NCBI GenBank assembly: GCA_900540425.1
Contig: UQFU01000022.1
Span: 1 to 19,677, forward strand
DNA: 19,677 nucleotides
Reading direction: 5' to 3'
Source: an uncultured Alphaproteobacteria bacterium
GTDB lineage: Bacteria > Pseudomonadota > Alphaproteobacteria > RF32 > CAG-239
Shown here piece after piece: positions 14,042 to 19,677 of the stretch. The first letter of the stretch is position 1; each line of letters begins with the position of its first letter. The notes under the pieces were generated by a model. The model did not search any database and was not told the origin of the DNA. It saw nothing but the letters and a program-made list of their open reading frames with translations. The translations under genes were made by a program, and so were the position numbers.

Positions 14042-14284
14042 TTAGTTTGCGGCGTCATCACCGGTTTTGAGACCGAAAGCACCGAATTTGTTTTTGAATT
14101 TAGACAGCTGGCCGCCGGTATCAACCATACGGTAAATACCCGTCCAAACCGGATGGGATTTCGGATCAATTTCCAAGCGCATAACGTCGCCGGCTTTGCC
14201 CCAGGTCGATTTTGTTTTCATTTCTGTTCCGTCAGTCATGATATAGGTAATTTCATGATAGTCGGGATGAATGCCTTTTTTCAT
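14042..14284 (-). CDS. rpmE: 50S ribosomal protein bL31
   Basis: Large-subunit ribosomal protein at the central protuberance, bridging to the small subunit. 80 residues from ATG 14284, preceded by TTTGGAG. The N-terminus [12 protein letters not shown] is the bL31 signature; S-T-W-G-K, I-D-P-K-S-H-P-x-W-T-G and F-K-N-K-F follow. It has no cysteine, so it is the zinc-free (C-minus) type usual in this class. A single-gene unit with a well-spaced promoter and a strong terminator. Confidence 0.97.
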   Translation of the reverse strand: MKKGIHPDYHEITYIMTDGTEMKTKSTWGKAGDVMRLEIDPKSHPVWTGIYRMVDTGGQLSKFKNKFGAFGLKTGDDAAN

Positions 14285-14330
14285 CTTATTTCTCCAAAAT
14301 TTTTTTTGATTCATGCATAATTTTGATGCC

Positions 14331-14359
14331 TTTATACAGTAGACATTTAAATTAAGCAA
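14331..14359 (-). promoter_or_regulatory. Promoter of rpmE
   Basis: On the minus strand, -35 TTGCTT (14354-14359), 17-bp spacer, -10 TATAAA (14331-14336). The start near 14324 gives a leader of about 40 nt. Confidence 0.6.
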
Positions 14360-14392
14360 GCTTTATTTGCACTTTTTTTTATTTTTTTCAAA

Positions 14393-15478
14393 TTATTTAA
14401 CTTCTTCCAATTCAACCACATCGGCTTTGGAAGCGTCATCAGTCAGGTTAATTACCTTCGGCATGAAATTTTTATACCCTTTGCCCAAGAGGTAAGAACG
14501 GACCGCCACTATCCGGCGCAGGCTCAGACGCTTTTTGGTAAAGACGTCATTGCCGTCGTCATAATTGTAGGAATTGATGGCTATCATATTGGCTCCGGGA
14601 TTTTCAAATCCGGCAATAATGGTATCGATTTTCTGCCGATTTTCGGGCGTCAGTTCTTCCGAACCGGGAGCAAAGCCGATAACCCGGTCAGAAACGGGAA
14701 GCGCCGGCCGGGCTGTTGGAACCAGCAACTGGGGCATTTCGGCGGATTGAGGCGCAGGAGCTTCTACGGAGGAAACCGGATTTTCGCGAACGGCGGCGGA
14801 TACAGATTCCGTTTTTTCCGGTGCTTTTTGCGGAACAAAAACCATCTCGGGAACTTTTGGAAGCTCCGGCTTTTCTGCCACCGGAACAGGATTTTCAACC
14901 GCAGGTGCCGGGATTTCAACCTTCATTTCGTTTGAAGCGGGAGGCAAAGCCTGTTCGGTACGTTCTTTAGCATCTTCAAAAGCCTTTTCGGCAACCGGCT
15001 GCGCTGCCCACTGCGCACTCTCCGAACTCAAATCCGGAGCGGCCGAGGTCGGCAATTCGGGCAGCAGTTCCTTTTTGATTGCCGCAACCGGGGCTGCAGC
15101 GTTCTTTTCAATGTTTTCAGAAACGTTTTTCAATTCCAATGCCGGAACCGAAACCCGCAGTCCAGAAACGGGAACCGCCTTTTCGGGAATAACGACTTTA
15201 GGCGCCGTTTTTTTGGCAACGGGCGTTTTTTTCTTTTTTACTGCGGCAGATTTGGAAAGCATCGGCGCAGAAACCTTCCGCTCTGCGGAGTTTTTTCGGG
15301 AAGGTGACTTGACTTCGGGAAAAAGCGGCGCCGGCTTATAGACAGCAGGTTCGCCGCTGCGCAATTCGTTCAAAACCGACAAGTCGACGTAAACATCGTC
15401 GGCTCTTACCGGAACGGCACTTCCGGCCAACAGGTACAGGCAGGTCAGAGAAGACATAATAACAAATTGTTTCCGCAT
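14393..15478 (-). CDS. Secreted OmpA-like domain protein with long Pro/Ala-rich spacer
   Basis: A 361-residue protein. Signal peptide at residues 1-26 (cleavage near V-R-A-D). A long low-complexity region (about 45-260) rich in Pro, Ala, Glu, Lys and Val should span the periplasm. The last 95 residues form an OmpA C-terminal-like peptidoglycan-binding domain: I-G-F-A-P-G-S-E-E-L-T-P-E-N (267-280), Y-D-D-G (306-309) where the diaminopimelate-binding Asp is expected, and R-L-S-L-R-R-I-V-A-V-R-S-Y-L (317-330) with the matching Arg. There is no beta-barrel. It starts 29 nt after the IMPase-like gene and is probably the last gene of the efp cluster. Confidence 0.85.
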   Translation of the reverse strand: MRKQFVIMSSLTCLYLLAGSAVPVRADDVYVDLSVLNELRSGEPAVYKPAPLFPEVKSPSRKNSAERKVSAPMLSKSAAVKKKKTPVAKKTAPKVVIPEKAVPVSGLRVSVPALELKNVSENIEKNAAAPVAAIKKELLPELPTSAAPDLSSESAQWAAQPVAEKAFEDAKERTEQALPPASNEMKVEIPAPAVENPVPVAEKPELPKVPEMVFVPQKAPEKTESVSAAVRENPVSSVEAPAPQSAEMPQLLVPTARPALPVSDRVIGFAPGSEELTPENRQKIDTIIAGFENPGANMIAINSYNYDDGNDVFTKKRLSLRRIVAVRSYLLGKGYKNFMPKVINLTDDASKADVVELEEVK

Positions 15479-15507
15479 TGCTTTTTCCTTACGTTATTCA
15501 AAGCAGA

Positions 15508-16308
15508 TTACTTATTCAGCAAATCATGCAACACCGTATTCAAATTGGGATTAAGCGCCATGATATTGCCGCTGGCCAGAACTTCGGGCAGATTTTCGCT
15601 GCGAATGTCTCTGGCGTGCAAATCGCGAATTAAACCGCCTGCCTCTTTGACCAAAAGCATACCGGCCAAGAGTTCTGAGCGAGCGCTTTGCAATCCAACT
15701 GCCGCATCAAGCTTTCCGGCGGCAACATAGGCCAAATCCAAAGAAAGCGAACCGGCAACCCGCACGCCTCCCGTATTGTGCAGCAAAGCCGCCAACACCT
15801 GCTGATAGTCGGAAAGTTCGGAAGTTCCGGCAGAAGCCGCCGTCAGCGCCGACGGCAGTTCTTTGCGGGCAGAAACGCGCAGACGTTCATGGTTGCGAAA
15901 ACCTTCTTTGAAAGCGCCGCAGCCCTTTTCGGCAAAATACAATTCGTCGGTTGCCGGATTATAAACCACGGCCATCAACGGGACAGAATTGTCAACCACC
16001 GCCGCAGAAACGGCAAAATACGGAACACCGTGGGCAAAATTATTTTTGCCGTCCATTGCCGAAACAACAAAATGCGGCCCCTGAGGTTCGGCCTGGCCGT
16101 CAACGGCAAACGGATACGACGGGCGCGCCCGGGACAATTCCTGGCGCAGAACCCGTTCGGCGCGGGCAACGGCAGAATTGGCAAAGTCGGCAGAACCGCG
16201 AACCGAAGCCTGCAGTTTTTCGACTTCGTTAAAATCGCGGGTCAGCGATTGCCCGGCCTTTTTGACCGCAGCAACCAAAAGGGTTAGGGCTGGTGATAAA
16301 TAAGACAT
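15508..16308 (-). CDS. Inositol monophosphatase family protein with degraded active-site motifs
   Basis: A 266-residue protein of the SuhB/IMPase fold: the segment F-A-H-G-V-P-Y-F-A-V-S aligns with the F-x-H-G-I-P-x-F-x-V-S block, G-S-L-S-L-D-L-A-Y-V-A-A-G-x-L-D with the G-S-A-x-L-x-L-x-x-V-A-x-G-x-x-D block, and V-K-E-A-G-G with the C-terminal one. The metal sites are altered. D-P-x-D-G-T reads S83-A-M-D86-G-K88, so the first Asp and the Thr are gone. W-D-x-A-A-G reads S211-E212-L-L-A-G. The usual E-E is not recognisable near 65-72. Ordinary phosphatase activity is therefore doubtful. The ATG overlaps the efp stop by 1 nt (TAATG), so the two are translationally coupled. Confidence 0.85.
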   Translation of the reverse strand: MSYLSPALTLLVAAVKKAGQSLTRDFNEVEKLQASVRGSADFANSAVARAERVLRQELSRARPSYPFAVDGQAEPQGPHFVVSAMDGKNNFAHGVPYFAVSAAVVDNSVPLMAVVYNPATDELYFAEKGCGAFKEGFRNHERLRVSARKELPSALTAASAGTSELSDYQQVLAALLHNTGGVRVAGSLSLDLAYVAAGKLDAAVGLQSARSELLAGMLLVKEAGGLIRDLHARDIRSENLPEVLASGNIMALNPNLNTVLHDLLNK

Positions 16309-16871
16309 TATTTGGCTCTTTCTACATAAGTTCCTTCAGAGGGTGAAACGACAATCTTGTCGCCGGCATTGATAAAGGGCGGAACCATAACGCGGACACC
16401 GTTATCCAAAATGCTCGGCTTATAGGACGAAGAAGCAGTCTGCCCTTTGACAACGGGTTCGGTTTCAACCACAGTACAGACAACCTGCTGGGGCAGCTCG
16501 ACCGAAACCGGCTTGCCGTCGATAAAGCTGATATAGACCGTCATGCCGTCGGTCAGGAACGGACGGGAATCGCCCAGAATATCGGCCGGCATGGCAAACT
16601 GTTCAAAAGTCTCGCTTTCCATAAAAGTCAAGCCGGTGGCATCTTCAAACAAAAACTGGCAGTCTTTTTCTTCGACCATCATTTTTTCGACCGTATCTTC
16701 GGTGCGGAAACGTTCGTTGGTTTTGGTTCCTTCTTCGACAGCTTTCATTTCAACCTGCATAAAGGCGCCGCCTTTGCCCGGCTTGATATGCTGCGCTTTG
16801 GTAACGGTCCAGGGTTTTCCTTTGTATTCAATAACCCAGCCAATTCTGATTGATCCTGCTAATTGTTTCAT
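16308..16871 (-). CDS. efp: Translation elongation factor P
   Basis: EF-P binds between P and E sites and rescues ribosomes stalled at polyproline. 187 residues with the three beta-barrel domains expected. The loop H-I-K-P-G-K33-G-G-A-F carries the Lys that is modified in EpmA-type bacteria; no modification gene is in the window. The C-terminal OB domain includes V-E-L-P and P-F-I-N-A-G-D-K-I-V-V-S-P-S-E-G-T-Y-V-E-R. The N-terminus M-K-Q-L-A-G-S-I-R-I-G is normal. The upstream TMP-TENI-like gene ends about 40 nt away, and the IMPase-like gene overlaps its stop, suggesting one transcript. The neighbouring proteins with Pro-rich spacers are plausible clients. Confidence 0.97.
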   Translation of the reverse strand: MKQLAGSIRIGWVIEYKGKPWTVTKAQHIKPGKGGAFMQVEMKAVEEGTKTNERFRTEDTVEKMMVEEKDCQFLFEDATGLTFMESETFEQFAMPADILGDSRPFLTDGMTVYISFIDGKPVSVELPQQVVCTVVETEPVVKGQTASSSYKPSILDNGVRVMVPPFINAGDKIVVSPSEGTYVERAK

Positions 16872-16911
16872 TTTTCTACTCCATTCTTCAGATATTTTTG
16901 TTACTTGATAA

Positions 16912-17460
16912 TTAATCTAAACTTTCTTTTTTAGCAACCAAAATTTTAAAATTTCGCGGCGAAATCATCACAAAATCGGCGTCCAGGCCGGTTAGAACCG
17001 AGGAATCGGCTTTGCCGCAGACGGCGGCCTGAATCAGAAACAGCTCATTATACCAGGCGAGCAGTTCTCCCGCCTTCTCGGCCTCTTCGGCAGAATCGAC
17101 CCGAAAAGCGATAAATTCAGGTTCGGTTTCACCGACAATCATGGCGGCATGACGCGACAGCGGAATAGCAACGCCTAACGCCTTTTTATGCCCGAGGGCT
17201 TCGCGCAGCGGCAGAATCTGTTTCTTATACGGAGCATCGACATTTATTTCCGCAACGACACCATCAAGATTTTGCTCGCGGCAGAGGCTGACTGCGCCGG
17301 GGCCGGAAACCAGGATCAGGCTTTCGGTACGGCGAAGCTCCGCAATCAGTTCTTTGAGGCGGGCGGCGGGGAGTTCCGAATTCAAAACATGGCAAACGGC
17401 GTTTTCATCATTGACAATCGGTTCGCCGGGGTCGGTAATGGTAACGATAAACTTTTGCAT
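16912..17460 (-). CDS. TMP-TENI (thiamine phosphate synthase)-like protein
   Basis: A 182-residue protein, slightly short for ThiE (about 200-210). Its order of segments recalls the TIM barrel of the TMP-TENI family: L-D-G-V-V-A-E (matching D-G-V-H-L-G), A-L-G-V-A-I-P-L-S-R-H-A-A-M-I-V (matching the G-x-S-x-H-x-x-x-x strand-helix), P-E-F-I-A-F-R (matching D-Y-I-A-F-G), and A-D-F-V-M-I near the end (matching A-D-F-V-A-V). Diphosphate- and pyrimidine-binding residues such as the D-Y-x-x-x-G-P/T-x-T-K block are not found. True thiamine synthesis is doubtful; the assignment rests on pattern recall. It is the first gene of the minus-strand cluster with efp, divergent from the DUF4164 gene. Confidence 0.72.
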   Translation of the reverse strand: MQKFIVTITDPGEPIVNDENAVCHVLNSELPAARLKELIAELRRTESLILVSGPGAVSLCREQNLDGVVAEINVDAPYKKQILPLREALGHKKALGVAIPLSRHAAMIVGETEPEFIAFRVDSAEEAEKAGELLAWYNELFLIQAAVCGKADSSVLTGLDADFVMISPRNFKILVAKKESLD

Positions 17461-17560
17461 AATTTATTTTATTGCTTGAAAAACTTTATTTAGATTGTAC
17501 TCTGTTATCAAATTTGTTTTACTATACGAAATTAATCTTTGAAAAGAAAGAGAAATATTT

Positions 17561-17833
17561 GTGACTGATACAAAAAAAAGCGATTTTTCCCAAACTGACG
17601 ACGCTCTGGCGGAGCTTAATGCGGCATTGATGCATTTGAGCGAGGCGGCGGAAGGAAAAAAACGGGAGCTTGATGCCAGATTGCGGGAGCAACAATCGGA
17701 AGCAAAGCAGAAAGACCAAAAATTGGAACTTTTGACCGAATCATGCACAAATATCGTTTCTAACATCGACGGCATCATTAACCGTTTGGATAAAATTTTG
17801 GAAGACAATGGCACAAGTAACAATAACAATTAA
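17561..17833 (+). CDS. DUF4164-like coiled-coil protein
   Basis: A 90-residue, highly charged protein predicted as one long coiled coil (about 10-85; heptads of L/A around A-L-A-E-L-N-A-A-L, L-D-A-R-L-R-E-Q, I-N-R-L-D-K-I-L). It starts at GTG 17561, with AAGAAAGAGAAA as a weak ribosome site. It overlaps zapA by 26 nt. A small coiled coil upstream of zapA is the usual place of DUF4164 proteins in alphaproteobacteria; a division-associated, ZapB-like role is inferred only from place and shape. Confidence 0.75.
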   Translation: MTDTKKSDFSQTDDALAELNAALMHLSEAAEGKKRELDARLREQQSEAKQKDQKLELLTESCTNIVSNIDGIINRLDKILEDNGTSNNNN

Positions 17834-18137
17834 CAACCGCGAATACGGCGTTGCCTGCGAAGACGGGCAAGAAGTGCGGATTATCCAGCTTTCCCGGCTG
17901 TTGGACGAAAAGGCCAGGCTTTTGACCGCCAACAGTCAGCAGGTTAATGAAAACATGCTGCTGGCGATGGTCGGGCTGCTGCTGGCAGACGAGTTGACCG
18001 AGCTGAAAAAGAATCCGGCAGTCGCGGCGGTTGTGGATAACTCGCGAATCCGCGAAATTGATGCTGCCGTGGCGGAAAAACTGCAAAATATTACAAAAAA
18101 AATAAAATCTGTTGCATCTATTTTAGAATCATTGTAA
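17808..18137 (+). CDS. zapA: Cell division protein ZapA
   Basis: ZapA bundles FtsZ filaments at the division ring. 109 residues: a beta N-terminus (Q-V-T-I-T-I-N-N-R-E-Y near 3-13), then G-Q-E-x-R-I-I-Q-L-S-R-L-L-D-E-K (family block), and a long C-terminal coiled coil from about residue 62. The ATG lies inside the end of the upstream coiled-coil gene (26-nt overlap). The promoter of the 6S RNA is embedded in its last codons. Confidence 0.93.
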   Translation: MAQVTITINNREYGVACEDGQEVRIIQLSRLLDEKARLLTANSQQVNENMLLAMVGLLLADELTELKKNPAVAAVVDNSRIREIDAAVAEKLQNITKKIKSVASILESL

Positions 18138-18140
18138 GCT
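18112..18140 (+). promoter_or_regulatory. Promoter of the 6S RNA, inside the 3' end of zapA
   Basis: -35 TTGCAT (18112-18117), 17-bp spacer, -10 TAAGCT (18135-18140). The predicted start near 18147-18148 coincides with the 5' end of the RNA deduced from its closing stem. Confidence 0.5.
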
Positions 18141-18147
18141 ATGGGGC

Positions 18148-18315
18148 ATAGAGGGCGGGCTGTCCGGTTTGTATTTCCGCAGATCTTCCGAGCCAACATT
18201 ATATTATTAGGGAGCTGTCGCTGACTAAACCGAGGTTTAGTTATATGGCACCCACTTTTTGAAACGCGGTTCGATTAAGAATGTTATTTAATACGGCTGA
18301 GACGGCGCCCTCACA
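18148..18315 (+). ncRNA. ssrS: 6S RNA
   Basis: Regulatory RNA that mimics an open promoter and binds sigma-70 RNA polymerase. The place between zapA and the next metabolic gene is the standard one in proteobacteria. The length of about 168 nt fits. The closing stem is visible: GAGGGCG (18151-18157) pairs with CGCCCTC (18306-18312). Between these lie partly complementary arms and a large central bubble. The arm beyond the bubble includes C-T-A-A-A-C-C-G-A-G-G-T-T-T-A-G (stem with a CGAG-type loop near 18225-18240). Exact ends are estimates. Confidence 0.82.
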
Positions 18316-18327
18316 AATTTTCAACCA

Positions 18328-18350
18328 AATCCCTTTCCGGGATTTTTTTT
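18328..18350 (+). terminator. Rho-independent terminator after the 6S RNA
   Basis: AATCCC (18328-18333), loop TTTCC, GGGATT (18339-18344), running into eight T in total. It lies between the 6S RNA and the ymdB start at 18370, so the RNA is a separate unit or a processed 5' part. Confidence 0.85.
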
Positions 18351-18369
18351 ATTCCGACGGAGCAGAAAT

Positions 18370-19161
18370 TTGAAGATTGTATACTGCGGAGACGTTGTCG
18401 CCCGCGCCGGCAGAGAAGCGGTCCTGAACAACATTCCGGGCTTGAAGGAAAAGTACAAGCCCGACGTTTTGATTGTCAATATTGAAAACGCCGCTCACGG
18501 GTTCGGGGCGACACCGGGCATTTGCCGGGACTTTCTGGATAAAGGAACAGATGTGCTGGTTACCGGAAACCATGTTTGGCAGCAGCGGGAACTTATCCCT
18601 TTTTTGGACGAATGCAAAAGAATCATCCGGCCGCTTAATTATCCGCCACACCTCCCCGGGCGAGGCTTTTGTGAATTTGAGCTGCCCAACGGCAAGAAAA
18701 TTCTGATTGTCCAGCTGCAGGGGCGCTTGTTTATGGAAGCCATCGACTGCCCGGCGCAGGCAATAGACAACCTGTTAAAATTCTATACGTTGGGACGCAA
18801 CATTGACGCGATTTTTGTAGATTTTCATGCGGAAGCAACGGCCGAAAAAGTCAGTATGGGACACTATCTGGACGGCCGGGTTTCGGCTGTTGTCGGTTCG
18901 CACACTCATATTCCGACCGCCGATGCGGTTATTCGTCCGGGAGGAACGGCATATCTGACTGACGTCGGCATGTGCGGCGATTATAACTCCGTTATCGGTT
19001 TTGAAAAAGAAGAGCCGATTAACCGCCTGACCCGGAAATACACCGGCGGCAGGCTCAATCCGGCCAAGGGGCCGGGCACCCTATGCGGCGTATTGATCGA
19101 AACGGACGATACGACCGGGCTGGCGGTTAAAATTGAGCAAATTGCAATTCGCCCGGAATAA
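18370..19161 (+). CDS. ymdB: YmdB family metallophosphoesterase (cyclic-nucleotide phosphodiesterase type)
   Basis: Dinuclear-metal phosphodiesterase of the TIGR00282/YmdB family; the Bacillus member hydrolyses 2',3'- and 3',5'-cyclic nucleotides. 263 residues, the usual length. All metal ligands are visible: Asp8 in C-G-D-V-V, Glu39-Asn40 in N-I-E-N-A-A-H-G, Asn67-His68 in G-N-H-V-W, His153 in D-F-H-A-E-A-T-A-E-K, and His178/His180 in G-S-H-T-H-I-P-T-A-D. The start is TTG 18370: GGAG (18359-18362) is well placed and the protein begins with the conserved M-K-I-V-Y-C-G-D. In many relatives a ygfA-type 5-formyl-THF cyclo-ligase gene stands between 6S RNA and this gene; here it does not. Confidence 0.93.
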   Translation: MKIVYCGDVVARAGREAVLNNIPGLKEKYKPDVLIVNIENAAHGFGATPGICRDFLDKGTDVLVTGNHVWQQRELIPFLDECKRIIRPLNYPPHLPGRGFCEFELPNGKKILIVQLQGRLFMEAIDCPAQAIDNLLKFYTLGRNIDAIFVDFHAEATAEKVSMGHYLDGRVSAVVGSHTHIPTADAVIRPGGTAYLTDVGMCGDYNSVIGFEKEEPINRLTRKYTGGRLNPAKGPGTLCGVLIETDDTTGLAVKIEQIAIRPE

Positions 19162-19181
19162 AAACCTATCCTAAAGGAGAG

Positions 19182-19213
19182 GCGCTGTTTTTGATGAAAC
19201 AGCGCTTTTTTTT
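19182..19213 (+). terminator. Rho-independent terminator of ymdB
   Basis: GCGCTGTTT (19182-19190) pairs with AAACAGCGC (19197-19205) over a 6-nt loop, followed by eight T (19206-19213). Confidence 0.95.
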
Positions 19214-19345
19214 CGTTTTTGGCATCAAATTTAAAACGGCCTTTTTATTCTTTTTTCGGTTCCGCTAACTTTTGCTCCGCCTTAATCTACTTTTAGTTTA
19301 GAATATAATAATATACAAATTTAAATGCATGCCACCAAAATATTA

Positions 19346-19374
19346 TTGCAATTTACGGACAAATGCGCTAAGAT
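19346..19374 (+). promoter_or_regulatory. Candidate promoter of the right-edge surface protein gene
   Basis: -35 TTGCAA (19346-19351), 17-bp spacer, -10 TAAGAT (19369-19374). It lies in the otherwise gene-free AT-rich stretch 19214-19469; I see nothing else there except a second isolated TATAAT at 19304-19309. The predicted leader is about 89 nt. Confidence 0.45.
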
Positions 19375-19469
19375 TAATACTGATGTTTTATTTAACCAAA
19401 GTTTATAAGCAAAGGAACAGAACCACCCGTTATATAGCTGATTAAAAGTTTTAGAGAAAGAAATGCATA

Positions 19470-19677
19470 ATGTCTATATTACCCAAAAGAAGATGGAGCC
19501 GGCACCGTCCGATCAGCTGTCAATACATGGCTGAGCAATGCTGTATCTTGATTATCCTAACCCTTATATCCTGCGGAATCCCTTTCCGTCCACTTCAAGC
19601 CGCCATCTGCTTTTTGCCCGATTGCGGCGACAAAACCACTACCCCCAATACCAACAAAGACGCCCAAAAGTGCAAAG
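19470..19677 (+). CDS. Cys-rich secreted or surface protein, N-terminal part only
   Basis: Sixty-nine codons open to the window edge from ATG 19470 (weak AGAGAAAG ribosome site). The N-region is long and basic (residues 6-14, KRRWSRHRP). A hydrophobic segment at about 24-36 (C-C-I-L-I-I-L-T-L-I-S-C-G) and a likely cleavage near L-Q-A-A (42-45) follow, so this is an extended signal peptide. The mature start I-C-F-L-P-D-C-G-D-K-T-T-T-P-N is Cys-spaced and then Thr/Asn/Lys-rich, which looks like the beginning of a surface protein. The ATG at 19463 is in another frame and stops early. Family and full length unknown. Confidence 0.6.
   Translation, partial: MSILPKRRWSRHRPISCQYMAEQCCILIILTLISCGIPFRPLQAAICFLPDCGDKTTTPNTNKDAQKCK

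Overview
The window looks like a chromosomal segment of an alphaproteobacterium, roughly 48-50 % GC by eye. Four things point there: FliX, a DUF1013/TrcR-type regulator, a DksA lacking the zinc cysteines, and the DUF4164-zapA-6S RNA-ymdB order. The many small secreted proteins, the atypical pilin start, the DUF1566-like protein and the Cys-rich surface protein at the right edge would fit an uncultured, host-associated (gut-type) lineage, but that is inference. No IS element, prophage, CRISPR array, rRNA or tRNA was seen.

Region by region. 1-1102: a truncated secreted HExxH (putative metalloprotease) gene on the minus strand, then a small secreted Pro-rich gene on the plus strand split by an in-frame TAA. 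1104-3379: argS-smpB, minus strand, overlapping by 1 nt. 3449-4985: a lipoprotein (minus), a UPF0149-like protein and a frameshifted nitroreductase (plus). 5038-6240: a lipoprotein and an outer-membrane beta-barrel protein (minus), the latter with a clear promoter and a GNRA-capped hairpin in its leader. 6431-7453: a divergent promoter drives a pilin-like gene followed closely by fliX. 7587-9952: the tight dksA-maf-rng-yacG housekeeping operon with a promoter and a strong terminator.

10006-12275: three separate minus-strand units: a DUF1566-like protein, a DUF1013 regulator and a protein with a PPC-like beta-domain and a conserved-looking C-terminal helix. 12343-13962: a two-TM membrane protein whose C-terminus resembles a degenerate class III nucleotide cyclase and which carries a C9 tract in its coding sequence. 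14042-14284: rpmE, monocistronic. 14393-17460: a minus-strand cluster reading TMP-TENI-like gene, efp, degenerate inositol-monophosphatase-like gene, OmpA-domain gene. 17561-19161 (plus): DUF4164 coiled coil, zapA, 6S RNA (with a promoter inside the zapA 3' end) and the ymdB phosphodiesterase. 19214-19469 is an AT-rich promoter region ahead of a Cys-rich secreted protein cut by the window edge.

Most of the window is translation, stringent-response and RNA-processing housekeeping (argS, smpB, efp, rpmE, dksA, maf, rng, yacG, zapA, 6S RNA) interleaved with envelope genes. No complete new multi-gene system is evident. The best leads are the efp cluster carrying two apparently degenerate enzymes, the pseudo-cyclase-like membrane protein with its homopolymer tract, the pilin-fliX unit, and the interrupted Pro-rich secreted gene whose stop codon abuts an inverted repeat.
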